Shown: positions 11,047 to 22,861 of the stretch, in pieces
Numbering within the stretch: the stretch's first letter is position 1
Layout of the letters: each line of letters opens with the position of its first letter
NCBI GenBank assembly: GCA_002914845.1
Contig: JXTC01000318.1
Coordinates: 84,780-148,779, forward strand
DNA: 64,000 nt
Source of the DNA: Trema orientale
Lineage: Eukaryota; Streptophyta; Magnoliopsida; Rosales; Cannabaceae
Reading direction: 5' to 3'
Program-made: the position numbers and the translations under genes
The notes under the pieces: model-generated
Database searches by the model: none
Seen by the model: the letters and a program-made list of their open reading frames with translations, nothing else
What the model was told of the DNA's origin: nothing

Positions 11047-12605
11047 TACCAGTCAACTGAAGATATATCCATAATGAATGGTCATATTTATCTATAATAG
11101 TAAATCCTTTTTCTTTACCTTTTTCCCCGGCTTTTAAGACTTTTACTCACTTGAAGTACCATTACAGCAGTGGTTTTTAACACTCATTTGTATTTCCCAC
11201 GCTAAAGTAGTATTTTACTGTAAATTACAAAAAGCTATTCAAACATGTCACAACTCATAAGAATAAGTTAATGAACATGAAAAATAAATAAATAAATAAC
11301 AACGTGAATCTAGCAAATGTTATAAATACTAATCCTCATCATAAAACCATGCACCTAACTGAAAAATCCAACATGCCCACGTGTACAACCTGACACAATT
11401 TGACCATGTCCGTATTCATCAGTATCTTAAATATTAAATACAATCTTATTTTCTTTTCCCCGGCCTCTAATCAAATGATCTACAAACCCCCCAACTTGCC
11501 TTACCCAATAAGTGAAACTATCAATCATGAGAATTTTCAACCCTAACTTCTACTGCAACTAAAATCTCTTAATGCTTATCCAATATGTAGTGTTAGGTCA
11601 AAAAAAGGCACTAACTAGATTAAAAATACCCATATAAATCTAGTTTCAAAAGAGAAAAAAGCGACAAAAAGAACAAAAACAAAACCCTTCCTATCTATAT
11701 CTGACTTAGTATTAACTAAAACAACTTAAAGAGATGTTAACCTATTTAACCAAAAGGGGGGGAAAAAAAAAGTTCAGCTTCCCCATACCACCCCTTGCTC
11801 CCCTACTATACATTAAAGTTAGGCATATCCCTACTTTTTGTTGATAAAATGACATAAAATATGAATATGAGACTATACCACACCGTAAAGAGTGAGTACG
11901 TTTAAACTAAACCCATGATTACGAAATGTCAATTCACTAGGCAAATATATAAGTGACCCTTCAGGTCTTATATGGCTGTAAACCCTAAAGCCCCCTAGCA
12001 AGTCTGGCAGTAGTACTCATTACAAACCAATTTTGGAAACTATGTAGTCCAGCTAGACCATCATAATCTCAGCAAGCAAAATAGGTTTTAACTCTCTCCC
12101 ATTGGGTTTAGCAAAACCTTTTCTTGGGAAAATACAGATGATTGAAACCCAATATTAATTATATATCTCTCTACTATTGTTCCATAAAATATAGAATATA
12201 GCAATAAAGTGGGGAAAGATGGCATGAAATCAAGCTGCTTACCATGCTCTTAAATGTCAGTCTAGTTAGCTTCATGACTGGTCCATCTTCACATGTCTAT
12301 AGCTTCATTACCTACAACAAATTGATTAAAGAGAAAGAACAAAAGAAGCTAAAAAGTTGATGATATAATTTCAAACACATCAAAATAAAATAACCATTCA
12401 CAAAAGGAAAAAAGACTAGTCGAAATAATCAAAATAAGTTCTACCTAGATAGCTTAGCTACTATTGCTTACAAGATCAAAACGATCAACCAAAACAATTT
12501 TCACAAAGACAAAAAAAGTCAGCATAAATACTCTCTTCTTCTTCTTCTTCTTCTATCTTATGATCTTCTCTTGACTCTCCCTTCTTATAATTATCGAGAC
12601 CACGA
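11047..12605. other. 3' flank of the AHL gene
   Basis: No coding sequence seen. On the minus strand this lies directly downstream of the AHL stop codon and should contain its 3' untranslated region; no single polyadenylation signal stands out. Confidence 0.5.
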
Positions 12606-13640
12606 TCAGTAAGAGGGAGGTGGCCGAGGTGGAGGACCCCAAAACATGTCATGAGGCATCTGACCATTGTTAGGCATCAAATTTGGAGGCAAATTGAATA
12701 TTGGAACCGAAGCTTGCGGCTGATGATGATGATGATGATGATGACCCAAACCCTGAGAAGTAGTACTAGGATTATTACTACCACTTCCGGGATTCACTCC
12801 GGGTTGCTGCTGCTGCTCCACTTGCTGAATCCCCTCTCCACCCGCCGCCACAGCCTCCTCCTCCTCCTGCTCGATTGGCAACCGCTCGAACGTCGCGTTC
12901 GAAAACGTCGCACCGATGACTATAACCGGTCCCGAAGCCACCAACGCCCCCGCCACCGTCCCGCCAACCACCTGCCCCTGACCGCCCGCCAAATAAACCG
13001 TCAAGCCGGTCGCCCCGGGCGGAGAAGGGCTCGGCAGGAACGCTCCAGACAGGGAAAGAATCTCGAACCGGCCTTGCAGCGTGATGACCCCACCCGGGGC
13101 GGCCGGCTGCCGGAGAGTGACGTTGGTGACAATGCCGCTGCCGCTGAGGACCGAAACCCCGCGGTGCCTCCTCTGAGCGAAAGCAGCTATGCTCTCAACG
13201 ATGTCGTTTCCGCTCCCGATCTCCAACACATGGCTTCGGAGAGCGTTGGGGCTCTCCTTGGTGATAACCACCGGAGGCTTCGGCTTGTTCTTGGACCCCG
13301 GCGGCCTGCCACGTGGCCGGCGGTTGCTGCTTCCTCCTCCTCCGCCACCGCCGCTTCCGCTTGGCTCGAGGCTGTCGTGGCCAGCTGAGTTGGGGTCGTC
13401 GCCGCTGTCATCGTCTTCGGGGTTGTGGCTCTGCTTCTGGGGGCTGATATTGCTGCTCTTGGTTGGAGGAGGAGTTGTTGTCGTATTGGCAAGATTGTTG
13501 TCGTTTATGAACTCTTGCTCTCGTCTTGGACCGAGTTTGGTGGTGTCTTCGTCTGTGTTTCTGAGCTGAAGCGATGGAGGTGAAGACATGGAGTCCACTC
13601 CTCTCATGGCCACATTCCCAGCCCACCACCGATTCGCCAT
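12606..13640 (-). CDS. AHL15: AT-hook motif nuclear-localised (AHL) protein, AHL15-like, 344 aa
   Basis: AHL proteins are plant nuclear factors that bind AT-rich DNA in the minor groove and act in multimers on growth, flowering and meristem fate. One AT-hook of type [16 protein letters not shown], lies at residues 107-121. The PPC/DUF296 domain follows at about 133-255 with the diagnostic GRFEIL core at 190-195. The N-terminus ([15 protein letters not shown]) and C-terminus (ending [11 protein letters not shown]) match my memory of Arabidopsis AHL15 rather than other clade members. A Gly run (97-103) precedes the hook, and a His run (300-306) and Gln run (276-279) follow the PPC domain. It is intronless, as expected for this clade. 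The body is strongly GC-rich against AT-rich flanks, which creates long antisense open frames (such as 12651-13388) that are not genes. Confidence 0.93.
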   Translation of the reverse strand: MANRWWAGNVAMRGVDSMSSPPSLQLRNTDEDTTKLGPRREQEFINDNNLANTTTTPPPTKSSNISPQKQSHNPEDDDSGDDPNSAGHDSLEPSGSGGGGGGGSSNRRPRGRPPGSKNKPKPPVVITKESPNALRSHVLEIGSGNDIVESIAAFAQRRHRGVSVLSGSGIVTNVTLRQPAAPGGVITLQGRFEILSLSGAFLPSPSPPGATGLTVYLAGGQGQVVGGTVAGALVASGPVIVIGATFSNATFERLPIEQEEEEAVAAGGEGIQQVEQQQQPGVNPGSGSNNPSTTSQGLGHHHHHHHQPQASVPIFNLPPNLMPNNGQMPHDMFWGPPPRPPPSY

Positions 13641-15130
13641 ATTGCTCTGAAACTCCTTTTAGGTTAAGAGGAAGGGAAAAAAAAAAAAGGTAATAAAAGG
13701 GAAAAACAAATTCAAACTCCCCTCAGTTATACCCTTCTTCTTATTCTTCTTTTGTCTTTTAGACAAACACGCTCTCTCTCCGAATAATGACAAAAAAAGC
13801 TAGCTAGCTAATTAAAGATGGTAGCTTGGATACACCAAACCAAGAAAATAATACAGATTGTTTTCCCTCTCTAGCTAAGCTTCCTTTCCTTTTCTTTTCT
13901 TAATCTTCCTTCTAGCTTGTTTCGGTTGATGATGTTATTGCTTACTGAGATCCCAAATAAGAAATTTCCCAAATCTACCCATGATTAAAAAAAATATCCA
14001 AAACCTTATCTTTTTCTTCTTTCTCTACTTTTCTCAACACAAACCCACCTAGCAAGCGATCGAGTCTCTCTACTCACGAACAGAATCAGACATTTACAGA
14101 CATGGGTTCCCCTTGTTTTTGCATGAAAACCCCAATTTTCCCTCTCAAACCCCCCCAATATTCAGATCAAACAACACAACCCATTAACCCCAAAATAAAA
14201 AATAAAACAAACCCACTTCACTAAACCCCAAAGGGTATCCAAAAATCTTACCTCAACCCACTTTTTCAAACACAGATTAGATTCATCCACTCATCTCAAG
14301 CTCCACCCTTTTCTTTTTCTATTCTTTTTTTCTTTTTTCTCTTTTGTTTCTCAAAACTCAGGGCCTTATACTACAGCTATAGATTCTATATACGTTTGTC
14401 CTTGTAAAAAAAGTAGGTAAAAAGAGAAGAAGTACAGTAGGGCAATGTGCAAAATCGGCTGGTCAGTACGGCCGAATCAAAAGAAACAGAACCAAACGGA
14501 GCAGTGTCTTCAGTTCTCTGATGGGGCCCCTCGTGCTGCTGCTCGGCCAGTTTTCGCAACCTGCGCACCTACGGCTGAGTGTGCGTACGTTAATTAGGGA
14601 CCCAGTTATTGTACTCCCCTGGCGCATGATAAAAGAACCCCTTGTGTGTGTGTGTATAATGCAACTATAGTACTAGTATTTACCGTATAAAGTGGTTTTG
14701 CAGAAGCCCGGTTTGTTCTTGTCTCCTCCTCTGGTAAACGGTTTTAGGTTGTACTAGTCTAACCCCCTGTTTCAAGTTCCGAGCAAGCAAGTGCCAAGTT
14801 GTAGTGAGCCTTCAATACTCTACGCCCGTTCCCAGAATACACTCCGTAGACTCGTGCCCCCAGGAATTTGGAGAATGACGAGTATACCCTTTATATGGTT
14901 ACGTGTTTGGATGTGATTTGAGATGTTGAACTGGAGAGGTAGAGAGGGAGAAAAAGGTAGAGTGTGGTGCTGTAATGTGTGCATGGAAGAACACGTCAGC
15001 AAGTGGGGGGGGTGGAGGGTAGAGTCCCGACAAGGGGTATCGAAAGCCAAGGCTCCGGGACAATATCATCACCGCCAAAAAACGAGCCACACCCTTAGCC
15101 CTAGGAACGATGGAAGGACTTGGTCCTAGT
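13641..15130 (-). promoter_or_regulatory. Upstream region of the AHL gene
   Basis: The first 400 bases upstream of the start codon are pyrimidine/purine biased and free of upstream coding sequence, consistent with a 5' untranslated region and promoter. GCTAGCTAGCTA occurs at about 13799-13810. The short open frames at 14386-15129 on both strands show no family resemblance. No experimentally meaningful site can be fixed by eye. Confidence 0.4.
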
Positions 15131-16228
15131 CTTAGTCTTTATTATTACTCCTTTTTTTACAAATAAATTTGTATGAGCTCTATAAAAATTTTGGTATTAC
15201 CGATGCCCAAAGTGGTACACTATCCTGTGTGAAAAGACGCTGTGGGCTAAATCTAATTAAGAGTTGTGACTTGTGACCAACATAGTTTCCAAAAAAAAAT
15301 TGAACCAACTAGTATTGATTATCAAATACTAATTACTAAAGTAAATGAGTGTTCTCGGCCAAAAAAAAAAAAAAAGGGTTTGTTGCATCAAATGCGTCTG
15401 TTAATATTAGGAGTGTCCATTATGCGGTAATTCTCACATGATTTCAAACCCTAGTATTTGGTGGACGATTCTAATTAATGCTAATTTATCAAAAATTATG
15501 GGGGTACTATTTACCTGAAGGTCTACTAATACCTTTATAATGGAAAAAATGATTTTTGAGTAAATGTTGTTAAAATTAATCCTCGTTTTAGTGTTATATA
15601 TTTTAAATTTACTTAGATTATATTCTTTACCTTAACAAATCCTAAAACACATCCTAAAACACTTCACAATACCCTACCAACACTTAATTGTGCTCAACCG
15701 CAATTGAACAATTTTTGCCTAATAGTGGTCGAAAATTTTTGATCACCAATCACAGTTGTGTCTCATTCACTGATCTTTTCGATCATGTGGTCGGGACTCG
15801 CGGCAGATTTAGAATTCCTAAAGTTTTATTAAATGAAAGTCTTGATTTTGTAACCATTTATACTTTGTTTTTTTTTTTTTTCTTTTTTGTTTTTATCATC
15901 ACATGTTTCAAAAGAAGGTGAAAATTAATAAAGCCCCAATATTTTATTTGATTTCAGGTTTTAGGTGGAAAAAAAAAGAGAGAAAAATTAATGAGACCGC
16001 CAAAAATGTAATCCTCTAAATTTGGATGCAAAATTTAATAGAAAATTTTCCAATCTGATTTTCAGTTACCAATTTACCCTTTTATAGTAAGTTTTAATGT
16101 ATAAGCAAATAAAATAATAATATGAAATAAAACAATTTTTATATTTATTTATTTACACAATATACATTTCTTTCTATTAAATTTATCCTAAGTATTCTTT
16201 TTCATCTCTCTTATATTTTCAGGTTAAT
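15131..16228. other. Intergenic, no gene seen
   Basis: AT-rich with A/T homopolymers. Around 15690-15800 there is a TCGAAAATTTTTGATCACC-type palindrome similar to motifs near 45060-45185, possibly from a shared repeat family. The frame at 15688-15921 is unrecognised. Confidence 0.4.
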
Positions 16229-16735
16229 AATATTAATGACTCATGAATTATATTCATCGTACCATTTTGATTCCGAACTTTCTACTTACGTAGTAATGAC
16301 CCCCTAAATTATGTACCATTAAATATTTAACATAAATAAGTCATTACAAAATACATATAGTTTGGTAACTATGATAAAAAAATGAGATATTGAATTTTCA
16401 ACTTGCATAGTACGCTATTAAAATTTATACAATTATTGCATCAATGACCATTTTTTTGACAAACTGCTAAATTTTTAACAGAATTGAGTCATATACAAAA
16501 CATATAATTTGGTAATTATATATGATTGAAACGAAATTATAGCTCATAGTACATAGTAAATAATGCTCAATTATACGCTTTATTCATAACTATTTTTTGT
16601 TAAAAAACTAACAATTTGTGACAAATAGTCATTTTTATAATAATTACATAATTCAGGAACCATTATTATGTAAGTTAAAAATTCAGAACCAAATAATACA
16701 ATTAAATGAATATAATTCAGATGCATTACAATTAC
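16229..16735. mobile_element. Foldback/MITE-like element with long inverted arms
   Basis: The left arm (GAATTATATTCATCGTACC, then TTCCGAACTTTCTACTTACG and TAATGACCCCCTAAATTATG) recurs in reverse complement at the right end (GAATTATATTCATTTAATTG, GGTTCTGAATTTTTAACTTA, TAATGGTTCCTGAATTATG). Arms are about 100 bp or more and imperfect. A middle section repeats the same phrase in degenerate form. There is no coding sequence and the ends are approximate. Confidence 0.6.
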
Positions 16736-18464
16736 TGTATTTTCTTTTCTCACCTTTTCTTTTTTCCCTTCTCTTTCCATCAAACATAGTGTAAGATTTG
16801 TGTCTAATGTTTTTCTAGACTGTGATGAATGGAAAATGATAAGATTGTAAAGGAAAGTAGTGCTGACTTTGTATAAATTAATGCTAGTATTGGTCATAAT
16901 TCAAATAATGGAATATGAACGTGACCCGACAACCAACTTTCACCTACTACAGCCTCGTGGAAATTACAAACCCACCAAACTCGTTGGTCTAGTCTATGTA
17001 CAAGACTCCTAAGCTGTATTTTGGTGCCTGAGATTTGACTAATTGATCATCGGTCTGGGGTTGGCTTTTGGCTTGGATTAAATGCTTTGCCTGAGCCCTG
17101 AGCCCTGATTGTTATGTACTTATTTTCTTTTTTTTTTTTAATGGAAACTAGTAAATACATATACATATATATATATATATATACAAAAATGGGAATATCA
17201 TTGCTGCAATCGTATGAATAGCTGAAATTAGTTAATCATGTCAAACATGACTTATCATATCAACGACTAAATAACGTTATTATACACTATATTTTGTATT
17301 TTTGTTTCACACCCTTTAGTTGTTTGATACAATGATTTCATTATACAGTTAAATCCAAATTTTAAATGTGAGACTGAAGATGTAAAATAAGAGTATATTT
17401 AGCATATTTTTTTATAAATTAGGTCGAATATGTTAATTTACTTATAATCAAACAATGTTTTTATAGGATTATAATTCTCATAATCATCATACGTAAGTTG
17501 ATAATCACTAGTTGTTATTATTCTAACTCAATAAGTTTAGCTTACCATAATATTATGTTAGGTAGGAAGCTTGATCAGATTAACAAATATGAGATAATGA
17601 CTCACAATTGAAATGTCTTTGGAAACCACAAAACTGATTAATGGTTTTAGTGACTCTAGTCTATGGTAGAGACCCACAAGCGGATTTGTTTTTGTGCGTA
17701 AAATTTGACTTGAATCTTGATCATTGGTTCATTGTTTTAGATCGATATGGATTTGCATATTAACGTGGTAGGCTTAAACATTTTAAGAAAGATGACTCGA
17801 TCATTCTATTTCCTATTATGGAAAATTCTACGTTTGTGATTGATCCTGTCTTCTTCCTTTATTTTAATTTATTTTATTATTATCTAAAACTTTCCCCATA
17901 TATAGTTCATTTATTGTTTTGGAATTCACACGCTAACTAGGGATTAAATCAATCGTATCTTACCAAATTAGTAACAGTACTAGCTAAAAGGGTGGTCATA
18001 GTTCAGTCTTTTTCTTCTTATTTTTTTCTTTTTCTTTTTTTGTAAACATAGATAAATAGCGGAAGAGCTCAGTCCTTGGTTTCTTATTTGTAGAACAATT
18101 GTTGTATTTGACTTTTGCCTGAAATACTTCAGCAAATTATTGTTGGCTAATCCGCTCTACTGCTGTTCCAACTTTTTTGGTTAAAATATTTCCTTAAAAA
18201 AAGGGAAGAAGCCCTGAATTTATTTTTGCCCTGAATTTATTTTTAAAGAGAAGATAGGATTGTCGGAATTAGAAAATGAAAAAGATCTGAAGCTAAAGAT
18301 TAAATTTGCCTTTCTTTTTTCAGGTTTTATTTTTTTATGAAATAAGTACGGGGTAGAATTTTGTGCAAAATAAAAAATAAATTTGAGAATCAATTGGACT
18401 GTTTATATATATATATATATTCATGGAATAAAGTGTCATGTTATAAAAAGTGCATTTACTGGAT
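16736..18464. other. Intergenic, no gene seen
   Basis: No coding sequence. The phrases around 17000-17070 and 17660-17735 (TAGTCTATG..., then ATTTGACT and GATCAT near GGT) resemble each other, suggesting an old local duplication. TA microsatellites lie near 17165-17183 and 18406-18420. Confidence 0.4.
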
Positions 18465-18841
18465 AGAGGTGTTAAATAAGCTAGGTCAAATTAGGCTGGC
18501 CCAGCCCCTTTTAGTGTGAGTTTGTGCGGGCCATAGGCCACCCTAACGTAGCCCATAAAATTCACGGGCCAAGCCGTAGATACTAAATCTCAAGCCCAAT
18601 CTGGCCCATAGGCCTACCTAAAATTAGGCCATGATGGGTTTATGGTCGCCCATTACGACCCATTGTGGGCCAACACATCATTAGATTATTTTTTCTTTTT
18701 TCACTTTGAATTTAATAAGATTTGAACATGAAAATGACTATTAATAGGTAATGCCATTAAATTATATATCTATTTTTTTATTTTAAAATTAAATTATATT
18801 ATTATTTAATTACAAAACACATATTTACATATATATATATA

Positions 18842-19194
18842 GGGATAATTACAAAAAAATATTATGTTTGGATGTTCTGCAATTTAAACTCTGAAGTTTG
18901 GATTCCGCAAAATAATACCCTGAGATAACGAATTTCTGAAAATTAATACCTTGTATTGATTTTTAACTGATAAAATACAATAATATCCTCAAAATTAAGA
19001 TGAATAATATGGATTAATCTAGTTTTAATGGAGGATATTATTGTTTTTTCGTTCCTAAAATTGGTCAAAAAATCTGTCCAGGGTATTAATTTTCAGAAAT
19101 TCTTAATCTCAGGATATTTTTTTTGCAGAATCCAAACTTCAGGGTTTAAATTGCAGAACACCCAAACTTCAGGGTATTTTTTTATAGTTATCCC
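18842..19194. mobile_element. MITE with about 120-bp terminal inverted repeats
   Basis: Starts GGGATAATTACAAAAAAATA and, in reverse complement of the end, GGGATAACTATAAAAAAATA. Both ends continue through TGTTCTGCAATTTAAAC, CTGAAGTTTGGATTC and TTTCTGAAAATTAATACC. Flanks are ATATATATA on both sides, compatible with a 9-bp target duplication but uninformative because of low complexity. It looks related to the weaker element at 30951-31347. Confidence 0.8.
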
Positions 19195-19209
19195 ATATAT
19201 ATATATATA

Positions 19210-19447
19210 GGGCACCAATCCAGTAGGTATTTTTTTTGTTTTACCTATGCATAGGTATCAATTGGGCCAATGAAAAAAAATTTTGCACATTTTTTTATAT
19301 TTAAAAATAGGAGAGAGAAAAGCATATGCACGTCTTTTCATGTATCTCATTTTAGCCGTTAGATCATTGTTAGATAATGATCCAACAGCTAGAAAAAAAA
19401 TATCTACACATAGGTAAAAAAAAAAAATACCTACCAGATTGGCAACC
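19210..19447. mobile_element. MITE, CCAGTAGGTATTTTT family (copy 2)
   Basis: The left end GGGCACCAATCCAGTAGGTA is mirrored by the right end (reverse complement GGTTGCCAATCTGGTAGGTA), with about 45 bp of inverted similarity through ACCTATGCATAGG. It sits in TA dinucleotide repeats and shares ends and interior phrases (TAGCCGTTAGATCATT, CAACAGCTAGAAAAA) with 381-630 and 54714-54893. Confidence 0.8.
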
Positions 19448-19809
19448 ATATATATATATATATATTTGACATGTCTTGGCCCATGGTGGCTGGCATGCGG
19501 TCCTAGATACTAAGTCCAGTTTGGCTTATGAATATTCGTAAGCCAAGACGGAGTGCGCCAAATATCAACCCAGCCTAATTCAACTTTAGGATGGGCCTCG
19601 ACTCAAATTGATACCCTACTAGAGGCCAGCGCCAATTACCCCAATATTTTTTTGAGGCCGAGTTGATATTTGCCCATTTTCTAAGTTATGTGTTAACGAA
19701 TGTCCCTTTTTCATTTTATTAATTTATATATATATATATATATCCATTTTTTAGTTTTAATATTTTTTGTTTACCATTATACTCATATGTAAATTAATTT
19801 GACATATTC

Positions 19810-20245
19810 ATGTATATAATTAATTTACTAACATACATAATTTATTTATTGTAGTATATAATTTAGTTACCAGTGTACATAATTCATTTACCAATATACG
19901 TAATTTATTTACTTGTATATACAATTCATTTACTACTATACATAATTTATTTACCGATGTATACAATTCATTTACTAATATATATAATTTCTTTATCATA
20001 GTATATAACTAATTTACCAGTATACATAATTCATTTACCATAGTATATAATTAATTTACCAGTATCTATAATTAATTTATACAGGAAGAAAGAAAGGAGC
20101 TAGCTCACAGGTTTATTATAATTTATTAGTTATATAATTAATTTATTGATGCATATAATTGATTTATCATGATATATAAATAATTATGGTAGTATATAAT
20201 TAATTTATTAGTCTATATAATTATTTTACCATAGAGTATAAATTT
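19810..20245. repeat. Minisatellite, about 22-bp units (second locus)
   Basis: Degenerate tandem units near ATATAATTCATTTACCAGT, the same family as 7385-7655. The array is interrupted near 20082-20115 by a short unrelated stretch. Confidence 0.75.
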
Positions 20246-20460
20246 GCTTGTTTCAAAAAATTTTTTTGCCATTATTCCTTTTATTTTTCAATATCTTTTT
20301 TGTTAAAAAGAACTCATATCACTAAGAAAAGTAGTAATATATCGTTATATTTCTAATATACCAAATATCACAAACTTAACAAAATATAAAAAAAGATCGA
20401 AAATCCTATTTCTAATGCTTATGCTTCTAAGCTTAGCAAGTAATTTGACCTAGGTATTAG

Positions 20461-20960
20461 TCACGATCTGGCCATTAGATCTGATACTAGACTTAAAATA
20501 TATAAAAAATAAATAAATAAAATAAAAAAAAATTCCAAGTCAAAGGAAGAGAGCTTGTCCAGTAATGTGACCTGGCTATTAGATCTTTTCATTCTCTGTA
20601 GCATGATATTTTCATCCTTACCCATAAGGCTCATATCATCCGGCAACTTTTTCTGGAGATTTGCCAGCCATAACGCTAGAAATTGCAGATCCGAGCCATA
20701 CACTGCTTGCTATCCTGCTCGGACCTCCTCGCACACTGTGCGTCTCTCCTCATCATCGGCGCCTTCGACGTCGCCGACTTCACCAACTCAGGTCATCTCT
20801 GATGCCCTACTTCAATGGAGTTCATAGACTCGAAATCTACTTGCGTTTTTCACCAGTTTTCTCAGTCTAATACTCCAGATCTTGGCTTCTCAATCATTGT
20901 TTCGTGAGATCTAGCCATCACAGAGAATTTTCAGGCCTGAATTTTTTTGGATTCATGAAT
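20461..20960 (-). pseudogene. GC-rich cargo with unrecognised coding-like frame
   Basis: The minus strand has an 80-codon open frame (20461-20703) whose residues look protein-like: SDLQFLALWLANLQKKLP, then DDMSLMGKDENIMLQRMKR. The adjoining 20704-20830 is GC-rich and also exon-like. The frame begins without an ATG and ends in a Phe-rich AT-rich tail, so at best it is a fragment of a host gene captured by the surrounding element. I could not assign a family. Confidence 0.3.
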
Positions 20961-21494
20961 GAATCTGGGGGAAAAAGTCAAGAATTAGGATTGGCCATGT
21001 TCGAATTTGGAGAGGAAAGGAAGAAGCAAGTTTGTGCGTTATTAATCTGAAGGCTAAAATCGGAATTAAAGAAATGTTAGTTTAGAAAAAGGGATAACAT
21101 TACTTTTATCGTGTTTTCGTTATTATCAATATTAACCTTTAGATTTTAATTTTAGATTTAAAATCTGTTATAAATTTATAACTTGATATTAATTTAGAAT
21201 AATTAATTTATTAAAATAATTTAATAAATTTTTTATTTTTAATTTTTTAAACGACTGTTCTAAATTACTATTAAAGTCTAAATGTATAAAAAATTTCAAA
21301 TCTAAGAATCAATTTTGATAATAATTAAAACACAAATTATAATTTAAACAAAATATCATAATATAAAATATAAAAATAATAATATTCCTTAAAAAAAAAA
21401 AAGACATACAAATATATACAAAGAAAACAAACAGGGTATTCAGTGAAACGGGAGGTTGAAAATGGGGTATTCTTGTTCATTCCCCTATTTTTTT

Positions 21495-22201
21495 AGAACA
21501 ATAACGAAAGACTAGACAATAACTAGTTAGGGGAAACAAAACGTAAATCTTTTTGTTTAGTATTTTTTTTTTTTTCCTTTCCTTCTAGTATGAACATAAA
21601 ATGTAGAAAATACAAGAGTCGGGATGACTTGAGAAGTTTCTTGGCTTAGCAAATTTTTTTTGTTTTCGGTTCTTAAACTAAATGAATACTGAATATGTCC
21701 ACAGATGATCTTTTAAAAATGTCATCATTTTATTCTAAACACTGCGAAAAGCTATAAATATTGCTTTAAAATGGAAATGAAAGAGGAAAAGAAAGATCAC
21801 ATACATAACACCAGAGAGAGATTACTGCTCTTTATTATTTTGCTTTCTTTCTAATTTTTGCTCAAGTAGAGGGAACATTATCCTTCGGACACCCGACCAT
21901 TTGGTTCTTATATCTTCATGAAAAGAAAATATATGTTCGTTGGATTACGTAAGAGTTTTTTGATGCTTTTGCTTTCGTTCCACAAACTTTTTGAAAGGAA
22001 ACTTGGAAAGAAACACTAAAACCCCCCAAAATAGGCAGAATCAGTATGTAGCATCTAAAAAGCTGACTGTTAGATTTGCATTATATATATCCAGTTTGGC
22101 TTCACGGGCACGTTGGCCTAGATCAAGGCTGGGATGATGTCCTCTTACTTTTGATCCGAAGTAAATGATGACAAGGGACCACAGGTCTACAAAGCAAAAT
22201 C

Positions 22202-22256
<55 letters not shown>

Positions 22257-22861
22257 CAACTAGCATAAGTATTCACTAACAAATTAGAACAGTCTGCATC
22301 ATGCGACGCAGTCGCATTGATTAGAAATTTCAAGCCAGTTTAACCCTTAAAACACTAAAGCCATCTTGATTCTGTACATCAATGAGCAAGCCAATACAAA
22401 ACTATAGAAGGATCACTTACATACTGGTATATATCAATTAAAGAACGAAAAATGGTCAAATTTCCAGCCTAATGAGCACCCTAAGACTACAACGCTTGAC
22501 ATATGTATCATTAGAGAACACCAATTACGTAGAAAGTTCACTCTAGAAAAAGCTTCGTGGTGTAAAAGGATCAAAGGATAACTCCAATTCAGAGAAACCA
22601 TGGTGCTTAGACCTTACCAAAAATCTCACTAACCTGCCTGGGGCTTCACACGACGAAGTAGAAAATTTTTTCCAGTTGTGGCAATATGCAACACCTAGCA
22701 GCTCCCCAACCAAAATGAACATGCAGTTTGCCAGGTTCTGTAAGTTCGATTTAAAAGAAACCATCTCCAAATATAATTCAATTCACATAAGCACGTGTTG
22801 CTATCCACATCCATTAATAAGATCAGTTACAGTTGCCAATATACTCTACATCATCCTAACC
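21495..22861. other. Downstream flank of GNOM
   Basis: AT-rich sequence; the part nearest GNOM (about 22400-22861) should hold its 3' untranslated region. It contains the long (GA)n microsatellite at 22206-22253. No other gene was seen. Confidence 0.5.
22206..22253. repeat. (GA)n microsatellite, about 24 units
   Basis: Uninterrupted GA dinucleotides, the longest perfect microsatellite in the window. It is likely to be length-variable. Confidence 0.95.

Larger units (their letters stand above)
18465..19620. mobile_element. Old DNA element with GGCCCA-rich ends, split by two MITEs
   Basis: The left part (18465-18675) is rich in GGCCCA/TGGGCC and begins AGAGGTGTTAAATAAG, then AAATTAGGCTGGCCCAGCC. 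The right part (about 19465-19620) reads, in reverse complement, GGTATCAATTTGAGTCGAGG, then GAATTAGGCTGGGTTGATA. These look like inverted ends of one element. The MITEs at 18842-19194 and 19210-19447 sit between. No clean target duplication was found. Confidence 0.4.
19654..21485. mobile_element. Mutator-like (Pack-MULE-type) element, copy 2, 1832 bp
   Basis: A perfect 9-bp repeat TATTTTTTT flanks it (19645-19653 and 21486-21494), although it is T-rich. The left end runs GAGGCCGAGTTGATATTTGC into CCCATTTT. The reverse complement of the right end runs GGGGAATGAACAAGAATAC into CCCATTTT, followed by CACTGAATACCC, the counterpart of the left end's TTAACGAATGTCCC. After the left end come the same minisatellite as in the 7.2-kb element and then GC-rich cargo (20545-20960). 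No transposase is seen. Confidence 0.65.

Noticed and set aside
12651-13569. Long antisense frames (up to 245 codons) over the AHL gene
   Set aside because: They are GC-driven shadows of the AHL reading frame and show no family resemblance.
14386-15129. Small gene upstream of AHL
   Set aside because: Frames on both strands are short, unrelated to any family I know, and lack consistent exon structure.
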